From NCBI GenBank assembly GCA_024643255.1, contig JAHENF010000022.1, positions 1 through 34,096 of the forward strand: a stretch of DNA of 34,096 bases, written 5' to 3'. The DNA comes from Ilumatobacteraceae bacterium. Lineage in GTDB: Bacteria > Actinomycetota > Acidimicrobiia > Acidimicrobiales > Ilumatobacteraceae. The notes below the pieces were generated by a model, which worked only from the letters and a program-made list of their open reading frames with translations, did no database searches and had not been told where the DNA came from. Positions 8,631 to 16,533 of the stretch are shown here, one piece after another; the first letter of the stretch is position 1; each line of letters begins with the position of its first letter. A program made the translations under genes and the position numbers.

Positions 8631-9194
8631 ATGACCAGTTTGATCGATCGTCCGAACACCGCGCTGGTGGTGGTCGACGTGCAGAACGACGTGGTGGCCA
8701 ACGCGCACGAACGCGATGCGGTGGTCGCGAACATCAGTGCCCTCGTCGACAAGGCTCGTGACGCCGACGTGGCGGTCGTGTGGGTGCAGCACTCCGACGA
8801 TGATCTCGTCGAGGAGAGCCCCGGATGGCAGCTGGTCCCGGAGTTGCAGCCGCTCGAGTCCGAGCCGGTCGTCCGCAAGCACTACGGCGACTCGTTCGAG
8901 GACACCTCGCTCGAAGCCGAGCTGGCGGCGCGCGGCATCGGCCGCGTGATCGTCGCCGGCGCGCAGACCGACGCCTGCATCCGCGCCACGCTGCACGGCG
9001 CGTTCGTCCGCGGCTACGACACCACCCTCGTGTCGGACGCCCACACGACCGAGGACTTCTCCGACTACGGGCTGCCGCCGGCCGACAAGGTGATCGCCCA
9101 CACCAACATGTACTGGTCCTGGCAGGCCGGACCCGATCGGACTGCAGCGGTGGTCGAGACCGAGGCCGTCGAATTCGGAGGACAGAACCCATGA
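8631..9194 (+). CDS. Isochorismatase-family cysteine hydrolase
   Basis: 187 residues with a strong purine-rich Shine-Dalgarno (GGAGAGGGGAG) before ATG 8631. The catalytic triad of the family is intact: Asp16 in VVVDVQND, Lys83 in VVRKHYGDSF and Cys116 in AGAQTDACIRATLHGA. The family includes nicotinamidase, N-carbamoylsarcosine amidase and ureidoacrylate hydrolase, all using the Cys nucleophile on amides. True isochorismatases lack this Cys, so an amidohydrolase role is more likely. The stop overlaps the ATG of the crotonase gene (ATGA, 9191-9194), so the two are translationally coupled. The substrate is unknown. Confidence 0.9.
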   Translation: MTSLIDRPNTALVVVDVQNDVVANAHERDAVVANISALVDKARDADVAVVWVQHSDDDLVEESPGWQLVPELQPLESEPVVRKHYGDSFEDTSLEAELAARGIGRVIVAGAQTDACIRATLHGAFVRGYDTTLVSDAHTTEDFSDYGLPPADKVIAHTNMYWSWQAGPDRTAAVVETEAVEFGGQNP

Positions 9195-10018
9195 GTACCA
9201 CCGATCCCGTCCTGCTCGTCGACGACCCGCTTCCCAAGGTGCGTCGGCTGACGCTCAACCGGCCCGACAAACGCAATGCCCTCAATGACGATCTGCGTGG
9301 CGCCTTGTTCGACGCCCTGCGTTCTGCCGATCGCGACCGCGAGGTGTCCGTGATCGTGATCCGCGGCAACGGGCCGGCGTTCTGCGCCGGCTACGACCTC
9401 GGGTCGGTCAACCACGATGTCGAGCGGTCGATCGCTCCGGCAGACGGTTGGTGGAGCCGTCACGTCGTCAACAACTGGTTCGAGATGTGGGACATGCCGA
9501 CCCCGATCATCGGTCAAGTGCACGGCTACTGCCTGGCGGGCGGCACGGAACTCGCTGCTGCCTGCGACCTCGTGTACGTGGCCGAGGACGCTCAGATCGG
9601 ATATCCGCCGGTCCGCCTGATGTCACCTCCCGACATGCAGTGGCAGACCTGGCTGATGGGTCTGCGACGCGGCATGGAGGCGTTGCTGACCGGTGATGCG
9701 ATGAGCGGCATCGAGGCCGTCGAGGCCGGCGCCGCCAACCGGGCGTTTCCTCTCGCCGATCTCGACGAGGCGGTCCTCGCCGTCGCCGAACGCGTCGCCA
9801 AGGTGCCGCCGGAACTGCTCGCGCTCAACAAGCGAGCCGCGCACCGGGCGATGGATGCGATGGGGATCCGGACCTCGATCCGAGCCACCGCCGACATCCA
9901 GGCCCTCGGCTTCCACCAGCCGCCGTCGAAGGCGTACATGCGCTCGTTCGGCGAGAAGGGCGTCTCGGCCGCACTCAGCGATCGCGACCGTCAGTTCTCC
10001 GACTACCGCGAGCGCTGA
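9191..10018 (+). CDS. Crotonase-fold enoyl-CoA hydratase/isomerase family protein
   Basis: 275 residues from ATG 9191, overlapping the upstream stop by 4 nt. Crotonase signatures are LNRPDKRNALNDDLRGALFDAL (22-43), the oxyanion loop AFCAGYDLGS (63-72) and HGYCLAGGTELAAACDLVY (111-129). Of the two catalytic glutamates of rat mitochondrial enoyl-CoA hydratase (E144, E164), only the second appears conserved (Glu163 in RRGMEALLTGD). The first aligns with proline (Pro140 in GYPPVRL). This argues against a standard beta-oxidation hydratase and for another crotonase reaction such as isomerisation or hydrolysis. The alignment is from memory. Confidence 0.88.
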   Translation: MSTTDPVLLVDDPLPKVRRLTLNRPDKRNALNDDLRGALFDALRSADRDREVSVIVIRGNGPAFCAGYDLGSVNHDVERSIAPADGWWSRHVVNNWFEMWDMPTPIIGQVHGYCLAGGTELAAACDLVYVAEDAQIGYPPVRLMSPPDMQWQTWLMGLRRGMEALLTGDAMSGIEAVEAGAANRAFPLADLDEAVLAVAERVAKVPPELLALNKRAAHRAMDAMGIRTSIRATADIQALGFHQPPSKAYMRSFGEKGVSAALSDRDRQFSDYRER

Positions 10019-10048
10019 TCGCGGACCGCGGCGAGCTGAAATGCAGGA

Positions 10049-10492
10049 TCAGGTGAGGTAGGCGGTCAGCAGATCGCGCATCGACACGACACCGACGAGC
10101 ATGCCGGCATCGTCGGCGACGAGCATGTGGCGCAGGTAGTTCTCCATCATCTCCTCGGCGACGTCCTCGACGGACGATCCCATGGCGGCCCATTTCAGGT
10201 CTTCGCTCTCGACGGTCGCCACGACGGTGGCATCGAGATCCATTCCGAGTGCGACGCACCGGACGATGTCGCGCTCGGAGACAACACCCATCACGGCGTC
10301 GAGTGAACCGACGACGAGCAGTCCGACCTCAGCGGCCTGTAGCCGTTCGGCAGCCTCGCGCAGCGACGCCGAGGGGTCGAGCATGGCGACCGCGTCGCGC
10401 ATGAACAGCTCGACGGCCTGATCGCCGCCTCGCGCCGGCTCGTCGTCGGGCATCGATGCCTCCTGCGTCGAATCTCGTTGCGTCTGGGTCAT
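10049..10492 (-). CDS. Tandem CBS-domain protein
   Basis: 147 residues from ATG 10492, preceded by GAGAGGA. Two CBS repeats are visible: VELFMRDAVAMLDPSASLREAAERL...GVVSERDIVRC and VEDVAEEMMENYLRHMLVADD...GVVSMRDLLTAYL. Free-standing CBS pairs bind adenosine nucleotides. In mycobacteria the CBS protein Hrp1 (Rv2626c) is a DosR-regulated hypoxia protein. Here the gene lies 29 bp downstream of a double-USP gene in the same direction, probably in one operon under the DosR-box-like promoter at 11442-11476. The ligand is not predictable. Confidence 0.88.
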   Translation of the reverse strand: MTQTQRDSTQEASMPDDEPARGGDQAVELFMRDAVAMLDPSASLREAAERLQAAEVGLLVVGSLDAVMGVVSERDIVRCVALGMDLDATVVATVESEDLKWAAMGSSVEDVAEEMMENYLRHMLVADDAGMLVGVVSMRDLLTAYLT

Positions 10493-10521
10493 CTCGGGTC
10501 CTCTCTCTGGAGACCTCGACG

Positions 10522-11406
10522 TCAACGAACGACGACGGTCGGGCAGCTGCTGTGCGTGGCCGCTGCACTGGCGATCGATCCGAAGAGCATCGCTCGGAAT
10601 CCGCCACGGCCCCTCGAGCCGAGCACGAGCAGGTCGGCGGTCGTCGACAGCTCCAACAGCGAATCGGCCTCATTGCCCTCGATGAGTTCGCCGCTGACGC
10701 CACCCCCGAGTACCTCGCGGGCGGCTTCGACGGCCTGGTCGAGGATCAGCTCCGCATCGACGGGCGTGAAGTCGTCGGCACGGTCGATACCGCCCATCGT
10801 GAGGTGGTAGCCGTACTTCCACACGTGGGCAACCACCAGGTCGGCGCCGCGTCGGGCGGCTTCGTCGGCGGCCCATCGCACGGCATGGTCGGCATGTTCC
10901 GAGCCGTCGGTCCCGACGACGATTCGCGAGGTCGGGGCGTGCAACTGCTCCGGCACCACGACCACGGGACACGGGCACGACGCGAGCAGGGAACCGGTGA
11001 CCGAGCCGAGCAGGAACCGGGTGATCGCCCCGGCGCCGGAACTCCCGACGACGACCAGATCGGCCTCCTTGGCTTCTCGCAGCAGCGCCATGGCGGGGCT
11101 CTCGCGAACCGCCTCGATGTCGTGGACGACGCCGGGATACTGCTCGAACACCTTCGCCGTGGCGGTCTCGAGGCGATCGAGGCACCACGTTGCGATGTCG
11201 GTCATGTCGACTCCCGTCCCGGTCGCGCCCGAGCCGAAGTCGATGACGGGCTCCATCGAGTACGACGAGACCACCCGCACCGAGGCACCTCTCGCCTCCG
11301 CCTCCTTCGCCGCCCAGTCGATGGCGCCCAGCGACGAGTCGGAACCGTCGAAACCGACCACCAGACGTCGGTGGAGGGCACTGTCGTACGCGCCGGTCGA
11401 GGTCAT
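10522..11406 (-). CDS. Tandem universal stress protein (two USP domains)
   Basis: 294 residues from ATG 11406 (MTSTGAYDSALHRRLVVGFDGSD); longer upstream starts would cross the divergent promoter. There are two UspA domains, each ending in the ATP-binding motif G-x2-G-x9-G-[ST]: GSSGAGAITRFLLGS in the first and GSRGRGGFRAMLFGS in the second. It is therefore the nucleotide-binding class, like Rv2623. Such proteins act in the cytoplasm under hypoxia and starvation. It is followed after 29 bp by the CBS gene and is divergent from a second double-USP gene. Confidence 0.92.
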   Translation of the reverse strand: MTSTGAYDSALHRRLVVGFDGSDSSLGAIDWAAKEAEARGASVRVVSSYSMEPVIDFGSGATGTGVDMTDIATWCLDRLETATAKVFEQYPGVVHDIEAVRESPAMALLREAKEADLVVVGSSGAGAITRFLLGSVTGSLLASCPCPVVVVPEQLHAPTSRIVVGTDGSEHADHAVRWAADEAARRGADLVVAHVWKYGYHLTMGGIDRADDFTPVDAELILDQAVEAAREVLGGGVSGELIEGNEADSLLELSTTADLLVLGSRGRGGFRAMLFGSIASAAATHSSCPTVVVR

Positions 11407-11441
11407 GACTCGATGGTCGCGCCGGGCGGCCGCGGCACCAA

Positions 11442-11476
11442 GGGGCGAATGACCCAGGTGAGGGGACGAAATTCCC
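11442..11476. promoter_or_regulatory. Two DosR/DevR-box-like palindromes in divergent USP promoter
   Basis: GGGGCGAATGACCC (11442-11455) and GGGACGAAATTCCC (11463-11476) resemble the mycobacterial DosR core GGGACTWWAGTCCC, matching at about 10 and 12 of 14 positions. Their starts are 21 bp apart, two helical turns, as for paired DosR sites. They lie between two divergent USP genes, a gene class typical of the DosR regulon. No DosR-type regulator is encoded in this window, so the assignment is inferred from motif and context. Confidence 0.6.
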
Positions 11477-11511
11477 TGATCAACGGCCTCGCGATCCGTC
11501 AAGGTTGAATC

Positions 11512-12405
11512 GTGACCGAGTCGTCGAGAGAACATCACACGGTGATCGTCGGTGTCGACGGCTCGGCCGGCTCTGCGGTCGCGTTGCAGTGGGCGCTCGA
11601 TCATGCCGACCGGCTCGGTGTGGTCAGACCTGTGATGGCATTCACGAGCGGCCTGTACGCGCTGGGATACGGCGCGATCGAACAGTTCGACGCCGGCGGA
11701 GGGCCGTATCGCAGCGAGGCGGAACTGCACCTTCGGATGTTCCTGCAGGAGCACGCACCCTCGCTCGCCGACGTCGGCCTGGTGGTCGAGGATCGTGCCG
11801 GTGCCGGCCTCGTCGAGTCGGCCGCAGGGTCAGAACTCCTCGTGGTCGGCACCCGCGGGTGGGGTTCCCGAGTCGACCTCTCGATCGGATCCGTTGGCGC
11901 CTACTGCATTCGACATGCCCGGGTGCCTGTTGCGTTGATCCCGGCAGCGGTGCCGCCGATTCACGAACAGCTCGACGTCGTCGTCGGATTCGACGGATCG
12001 GCCCATTCCCGGGCCGCGCTGCGGTGGACGCTCACCCATCTGCGGCCATCTGCGACCGTGACCGCGGTGCGGGTGTTCACCAGCGACTCGGTCGTCGGCG
12101 AACCACTGCCGCCATCGCCCGAGACGGCGGAAACCAGGGCTCGCGAAGAACTCGAACAGGGTGTGATCGACGTCCTGAGCGGCGTCCATGGCCATCCGGC
12201 CGTGGAGTTGCTCGCCGTGTCGGGGGATCCGCGTGCCGCGCTCCGATCGGCGAGCAGCGATGCCGACATGCTGGTCATCGGCTCTCGCGGCCATGGCGTG
12301 CTCGACCGGCTGCTGGTCGGATCGGTCGCCACCGCGCTGGCGCACCATCCGTCGCTGCCGACGATCGTCGTCCCGCTCCCGGACGACACCGTCCGACGAA
12401 CCTGA
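11512..12405 (+). CDS. Tandem universal stress protein (two USP domains)
   Basis: 297 residues from GTG 11512, with AAGG upstream. Domain 1 starts TVIVGVDGSAGSAVALQWALDHAD and ends GTRGWGSRVDLSIGS. Domain 2 starts DVVVGFDGSAHSRAALRWTLTHL and ends GSRGHGVLDRLLVGS. Both carry the G-x2-G-x9-G-S nucleotide motif. The gene is divergent from the other double-USP gene and shares its DosR-box-like region. Its stop is 3 bp from the stop of the convergent thioesterase gene. A stress/dormancy role is inferred from the family and the promoter. Confidence 0.92.
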   Translation: MTESSREHHTVIVGVDGSAGSAVALQWALDHADRLGVVRPVMAFTSGLYALGYGAIEQFDAGGGPYRSEAELHLRMFLQEHAPSLADVGLVVEDRAGAGLVESAAGSELLVVGTRGWGSRVDLSIGSVGAYCIRHARVPVALIPAAVPPIHEQLDVVVGFDGSAHSRAALRWTLTHLRPSATVTAVRVFTSDSVVGEPLPPSPETAETRAREELEQGVIDVLSGVHGHPAVELLAVSGDPRAALRSASSDADMLVIGSRGHGVLDRLLVGSVATALAHHPSLPTIVVPLPDDTVRRT

Positions 12406-12408
12406 GCG

Positions 12409-13095
12409 TCAGGCGGTCGGCTGCGGCACGAACGCGCTCGGGTCGACGGCGATGAACGTGGCGGTCGAGCGGGCGAGCACCTGTCGTGTCGCCGCGACAC
12501 TCAGTTCGCCGGTCATGTACCGCTTGCGCCGTTCGCGCCGTTCGAGGCGCACCCGGCAACTCAGCGGCTCGCCGATCGGGACACCCGCCTCGTAGCGCAT
12601 CGACAGTTCACCGGTGAACGCCATCTCGGTCTCGATCTGCAGGATGAACCCGAACAGGTCGTCGAAGAGTGCGGCCACGATGCCTCCGTGGCTCCGTCCC
12701 GGTGCACCTTCGTGCGCAGCGCGCAGCGTGAGTGTTGCGACCGCTTCGTTGCCATCTCGCCTGACCTCGATGTCGAGCCCCCAGGGACTGGCGCGGCCCG
12801 ACACCGGACGTTCGTCGTACGACGTCATGATCGACCCATCGGGTGGCGGTCCGCCGAACTCGCCGTCGCGGCGAACCTCGCTCCGTGTGCGATCGGCGCC
12901 CTCGTCCAGCCGGAGCGTGAGGCCGTCGAGCAGCCGCGCGACATCTTCGAGGGTCTCGGTCGGTGCATGGTGGCCGATCAGCGAATGGCCGATGTCGCGT
13001 ATCGCCCGCCCGGCATGTGCTCGCGCGTCCGCCTCGCGGTCGGGGTGGTCGGCTTGAGCGACGTGGACCAGCGGGTCGAGGTGGGCGTCGGACAC
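12409..13095 (-). CDS. PaaI-like hotdog thioesterase with N-terminal extension
   Basis: 228 residues. The C-terminal two thirds is a hotdog domain with the signature RSHGGIVAALFDDLFGF (about 135-150), then LSMRYEAGVPIGEPLSCRVRLERRERRK, then LARSTATFIAVDP. About 100 N-terminal residues precede it: they are charged, contain TETLEDVARLLDGLTLRLDEG and end PPPDGSIMTSYDERPVSG. This extension is longer than in a single-domain PaaI protein. It is probably a cytoplasmic acyl-CoA thioesterase. It converges on the USP gene with a 3-bp gap. The substrate is unknown. Confidence 0.8.
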   Translation of the reverse strand: MSDAHLDPLVHVAQADHPDREADARAHAGRAIRDIGHSLIGHHAPTETLEDVARLLDGLTLRLDEGADRTRSEVRRDGEFGGPPPDGSIMTSYDERPVSGRASPWGLDIEVRRDGNEAVATLTLRAAHEGAPGRSHGGIVAALFDDLFGFILQIETEMAFTGELSMRYEAGVPIGEPLSCRVRLERRERRKRYMTGELSVAATRQVLARSTATFIAVDPSAFVPQPTA

Positions 13096-13286
13096 TCCGA
13101 GGACCCTAGGTGCGCAACGGCCGGTCAGCGAAGTGGGCGGGCTTCATCGGATCTTCACGGTCGCCGCGTTCGGCGCTTGATGCTGCGGGGGGCATATGGG
13201 TGGTGCAAGGACAAGGGAGCCCGGTGGAGATCCGGACACGAGGTGCGGCGACGCCGGAGGCTCGAGACACTCGGAAAGGAGTGGTC

Positions 13287-13649
13287 ATGAAGAAGATGCT
13301 GCTCACACTCACCACGGTCGGAGTGCTCGCCGTTCCGGCGGGCATGGCACTCGCCCAGTCCGACACCCCCGAACCAGCAGGGCCGGTTCCCACCTGTGTC
13401 GATCCCGTGCGAGACCGGGATCGTGATCGCACCGCAGACCAGGATGCCCTGGGTGTGCAGGATCAGCTGCGCACGCAAGCGCGGACACAGCTCCGTCTCG
13501 ATGACGGCACCTGTGTCAGTGACTGCACGGGCGATCAGAACCGCTTGCACGACCAGATCCGTCTACAGGATCAGACCCATCTCGCCGACGGTCATGGCGC
13601 TGCCGCCATGCACCGCATGGGCGAGATGGGCGAGGCCACCAATGGCTGA
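13287..13649 (+). CDS. Small secreted Cys/His/Met-containing protein of unknown function
   Basis: 120 residues from ATG 13287 with a strong Shine-Dalgarno (GGAAAGGAG). A Sec signal peptide, MKKMLLTLTTVGVLAVPAGM, probably ends at ALA-QS (23/24). The mature part is rich in Asp, Arg and Gln, with degenerate repeats (VRDRDRDR, QDQLRTQARTQLRL, DQNRLHDQIRLQDQ). It has three cysteines (37, 76, 80; TCVSDC) and a His/Met tail (His103, Met108, His109, Met111, Met114). It is followed by a hairpin and then a two-component system. I do not recognise the family; an extracytoplasmic metal-binding or sensory accessory role is only a guess from composition and position. Confidence 0.8.
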   Translation: MKKMLLTLTTVGVLAVPAGMALAQSDTPEPAGPVPTCVDPVRDRDRDRTADQDALGVQDQLRTQARTQLRLDDGTCVSDCTGDQNRLHDQIRLQDQTHLADGHGAAAMHRMGEMGEATNG

Positions 13650-13656
13650 CGTCGAC

Positions 13657-13688
13657 GAACTGCCGGGACGAGACGGTCCCGGCAGTTC
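13657..13688 (+). terminator. Strong hairpin, probable terminator or attenuator
   Basis: GAACTGCCGGGAC (13657-13669) and GTCCCGGCAGTTC (13676-13688) form a perfect 13-bp stem with a 6-nt loop, starting 8 bp after the secreted-protein stop. There is no T-tract, as is common for actinobacterial terminators. It separates that gene from the two-component system. Confidence 0.75.
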
Positions 13689-13741
13689 CGCGTCCACGAA
13701 CGCCTCGATGCACGAGCCCGCTCGATGAACCGGCTCCTACG

Positions 13742-14446
13742 ATGAACTCCGTGCCCGGTGAACGAATCCTGGTGGTGGATGACGAGGCGGCCATCCGCGA
13801 TCTCGTCGGCACGTACCTGCGCAGCGAGGGGTTCGAGGTCGACGAGGCGGCCGACGGCGAAGACGCACTGGTTCGCTTCGGCGAGCGCGCTCACGATCTC
13901 GTCGTGTTGGATCTTCGGCTGCCGGGCATCGGCGGGCTGGATGTCCTGCGTGAGATCCGGCGCACGTCGTCGGTCTACGTGATCGTGCTGACCGCCCGGG
14001 CCGACGAGACCGACAAGCTGGTCGGGCTCGAGCTCGGAGCCGACGACTACGTCACCAAGCCGTTCAGCCCACGCGAGCTGGTGGCCCGCGTCCGCGCCGT
14101 GCTGCGACGCCCGCGGGCGGGCGACACCGACAGCGACGACGTGACGGCGTTCGACGGTCTCACCATCGACACCGGTCGTCACGAGGTACGCGTCGACGAC
14201 CGACCGGTCGAACTCACCAGTCTGGAGTTCCAGCTCCTGGCAACACTGGCAGAGGCGCCAGGGCGGGTGTTCACGCGCCGGCAACTGATCGAGCGCGTGT
14301 GGGGTTGCGACTTCTACGGCGACGAGCGGCTGGTCGACGTCCACATCGGAAACCTGCGCAGAGCCATGGGCGACGCGGCCGACGAACCCCGATTCGTGGG
14401 GACCGTGCGCGGGGTCGGCTACAAGTGCGTCGCCGGACCGTCGTGA
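13742..14446 (+). CDS. OmpR/PhoB-family response regulator
   Basis: 234 residues. The receiver domain (about 8-118) has the acidic pair Asp13/Asp14, the phospho-acceptor Asp57 in VVLDLRLPGIGG, the Thr in VLTARADE and Lys106 in DDYVTKPFSP. The C-terminal winged helix (about 140-230) shows LTSLEFQLLATLAEAPGRVFTRRQLIERVWG and a VDVHIGNLRRAMG...VRGVGYKC recognition region. It is a DNA-binding transcription factor activated by the kinase encoded next. The genes overlap by GTGA at 14443-14446. Its regulon is unknown; the adjacent secreted protein is a candidate target or accessory. Confidence 0.95.
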   Translation: MNSVPGERILVVDDEAAIRDLVGTYLRSEGFEVDEAADGEDALVRFGERAHDLVVLDLRLPGIGGLDVLREIRRTSSVYVIVLTARADETDKLVGLELGADDYVTKPFSPRELVARVRAVLRRPRAGDTDSDDVTAFDGLTIDTGRHEVRVDDRPVELTSLEFQLLATLAEAPGRVFTRRQLIERVWGCDFYGDERLVDVHIGNLRRAMGDAADEPRFVGTVRGVGYKCVAGPS

Positions 14447-15588
14447 GCTTCACGCTGCTGCCTCGCCGGTTGCGGACGCGGTTGTTCCTGTCGTACGTGG
14501 TCGTCGTCGCCGCCGGTGCGGTCGCGATGCTGGTCGTGGGCACCGTCGTGACCAGGACGGTGTACGAGCGAGAGATTCGTGGGTTCGGGCTCGGCCGCGG
14601 CCAGGGTCGCGCCGACGCGGTGAGCGAGACCCAGCTCCGCTCGGCGCTCGACGAATCGCTCGTGCCGGCGCTCCTCATCGGGGTGGCAGCTGCGTTGATC
14701 ACGGCAGCGATCGTCGCAATGTTCGTCGGCGCCCGGCTCCTGAGCCCGATCGACGAGTTACGCGAGGCGACGCGCCGGATGGCCGCGGGTGACTACTCGG
14801 TGAAGGTGCCAGTGCCCACCGAGACGGAGCTCGCCTCGCTGGCGAACGACGTGAACGAACTCGGCGCGCACCTCGCGACGACGGAACAGCGGCGCACGCA
14901 GTTGCTCGGCGAGGTCACACACGAGTTGCGCACGCCGATCACGGTGATCCGCGGCCAGACCGAAGGTCTCATCGACGGCGTGGTGACGCCATCGGCCGAG
15001 GTGTACGCGCTGATCGCCGACGAAGCATCGCGATTGCAGCGGATGGTCGATGATCTCACGCTGCTCTCGCGCGCCGACGAGGGCACGCTCGAAATCCAAC
15101 TGGCCGACCTCGATCTGGTCGCCGTTGCCGCGGCCGCAGCGGAGCGACTCAGGCCACAGTTCGAGTACGCCGACGTCGCCCTCGTGGTCGACCTCGGCGA
15201 CCCGCCCCGGTCACTCCCCGTCCGCGGCGACGCTGACCGGTTGACCCAGGTCTTGTCGAATCTGTTGGGCAACGCCCTGGGCCACACACCGTCGGCCGGC
15301 ACGGTGACGCTGCGCACGGGCCGTGATCATTCGATGGCATGCGTCGACGTGATCGACACTGGGTCGGGCATCCCGGCCGAAGAACTCGAACGCATCTTCG
15401 AGCGCTTCTACCGCCGCCCCGACCACGCGGGCCGCACGCGCGCCGGACGCGGCCTTGGCCTGACGATCGCCCGCAGTCTCGCCCGCGCGCAGGGCGGTGA
15501 CGTCGTGGCGTCGTCGAGCGGACCCGGAAGCGGAGCCACATTCCGCCTGACGATCCCCGATCGAGGCGCGCCGTCGTTCCACGCGTAG
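14443..15588 (+). CDS. HAMP-domain sensor histidine kinase
   Basis: 381 residues from GTG 14443, overlapping the regulator stop. TM1 is about residues 15-35, followed by a short extracytoplasmic loop of about 40 residues. TM2 is about 74-98 (VPALLIGVAAALITAAIVAM), then HAMP (about 99-150). HisKA has the phospho-acceptor His160 in EVTHELRTPITVIRGQ. HATPase_c has the N box NLLGNALGHT (Asn273/Asn277), the G1 box DTGSGIP and the G2 box GRGLGLTIARSLA. It autophosphorylates and passes phosphate to the preceding regulator. The short sensor loop suggests membrane, envelope or partner-protein sensing rather than a bulky ligand domain. Confidence 0.95.
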   Translation: MSFTLLPRRLRTRLFLSYVVVVAAGAVAMLVVGTVVTRTVYEREIRGFGLGRGQGRADAVSETQLRSALDESLVPALLIGVAAALITAAIVAMFVGARLLSPIDELREATRRMAAGDYSVKVPVPTETELASLANDVNELGAHLATTEQRRTQLLGEVTHELRTPITVIRGQTEGLIDGVVTPSAEVYALIADEASRLQRMVDDLTLLSRADEGTLEIQLADLDLVAVAAAAAERLRPQFEYADVALVVDLGDPPRSLPVRGDADRLTQVLSNLLGNALGHTPSAGTVTLRTGRDHSMACVDVIDTGSGIPAEELERIFERFYRRPDHAGRTRAGRGLGLTIARSLARAQGGDVVASSSGPGSGATFRLTIPDRGAPSFHA

Positions 15589-15597
15589 GTTCGGGCC

Positions 15598-16506
15598 ATG
15601 AGTGAACGACGTCCCGCCCTGTCTCTCGCCGCCGTGCCCGGGCGACGTGCCCAGACCGTGGAGCTCGCATCCGAGATCGAGCGACGCGGGTTCTCGGGTA
15701 TCTACTGCCCCAGCTTCGGTGACGCCTTGGGGCTGTGCCTGTCGATCGCGCACGCCACCTCGCACATCGAGTTCGGCACGTCGATCCAGCCGATCTACCT
15801 GCAGCATCCTGCGGCCCTCGCCACAACGGCGAGCTACCTCCACGAGATCGCCGACGGTCGCTTCCGTCTCGGGGTCGGCGTCACCCACGGTCCGGTCGTC
15901 AAACGTCTCGGTGTCGAGACCGGCAGGCCGCTCTCGGACATGCGCGAGTACGTGACCACCATGCGAACGACGGCCGAGGCAACCGGCGGTCTGCCGCCCG
16001 TGGTCCTCGCGACACTGCGCGACAAGATGGTCGGTCTCGCTGTCGAGATCGGCGACGGTGCGGTCTGGGCGAACGCGTCGATGAGCCGGATGGCCCACTC
16101 CTTGTCGCTCGTTCCCGACGAGCGCCGGGAGGCAGGCTTCTGGATCGGCAACATGATCCCGACGGTGATCGACGACGACATCGATGCGGCGCGCGCCCGC
16201 AACCGCAAGACGTTGCAGGGATACGTGGCGTTGCCCAACTACCGCAACTACTGGATCGAGGCGGGCTACGAGGCCGAGATGGCGGCGGTGCAGGTCGGGC
16301 TCGCGGCTCGTGACGGCGACGCGGTGCTCGCGGCGATGAGCGATCGCTGGCTCGACGACTGCACGCTGTCGGGTTCAGCCGATCGCGTGCGCGGCGGCAT
16401 CGAGGCATGGTTCGATGCAGGTGTCGTCGCCCCGATCATCGTGCCGTCGTCGACATCGGGCGGGCAGGCCAAGGCCTTCGCCGAACTGTTCGATGCGTAC
16501 GCTTGA
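15598..16506 (+). CDS. LLM-class F420-dependent oxidoreductase
   Basis: 302 residues from ATG 15598, 9 bp after the kinase stop. Features are the N-terminal barrel strand LAAVPGRRAQTVELASEIERRGFSG, IEFGTSIQPIYLQHPAALATTASYLHE, the hallmark GRFRLGVGVTHGPVVKRLG, and a C-terminal GSADRVRGGIEAWFDAGV. This resembles the actinobacterial subgroup often called TIGR03857, from memory. It is the third LLM paralogue here. The LEH-like gene follows 27 bp later in the same direction, so the pair may act on a common substrate. Confidence 0.9.
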   Translation: MSERRPALSLAAVPGRRAQTVELASEIERRGFSGIYCPSFGDALGLCLSIAHATSHIEFGTSIQPIYLQHPAALATTASYLHEIADGRFRLGVGVTHGPVVKRLGVETGRPLSDMREYVTTMRTTAEATGGLPPVVLATLRDKMVGLAVEIGDGAVWANASMSRMAHSLSLVPDERREAGFWIGNMIPTVIDDDIDAARARNRKTLQGYVALPNYRNYWIEAGYEAEMAAVQVGLAARDGDAVLAAMSDRWLDDCTLSGSADRVRGGIEAWFDAGVVAPIIVPSSTSGGQAKAFAELFDAYA

Positions 16507-16533
16507 GCGCGATCCGAACCGAGGGAGCGAACC

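Noticed and set aside
16330..16350. Fifth copy of the 43-nt palindrome (GCGATGAGCGATCGC in coding DNA)
   Set aside because: It lies within the LLM oxidoreductase frame, has no matching CTCATCGC arm 43 nt away, and is explained by codons.
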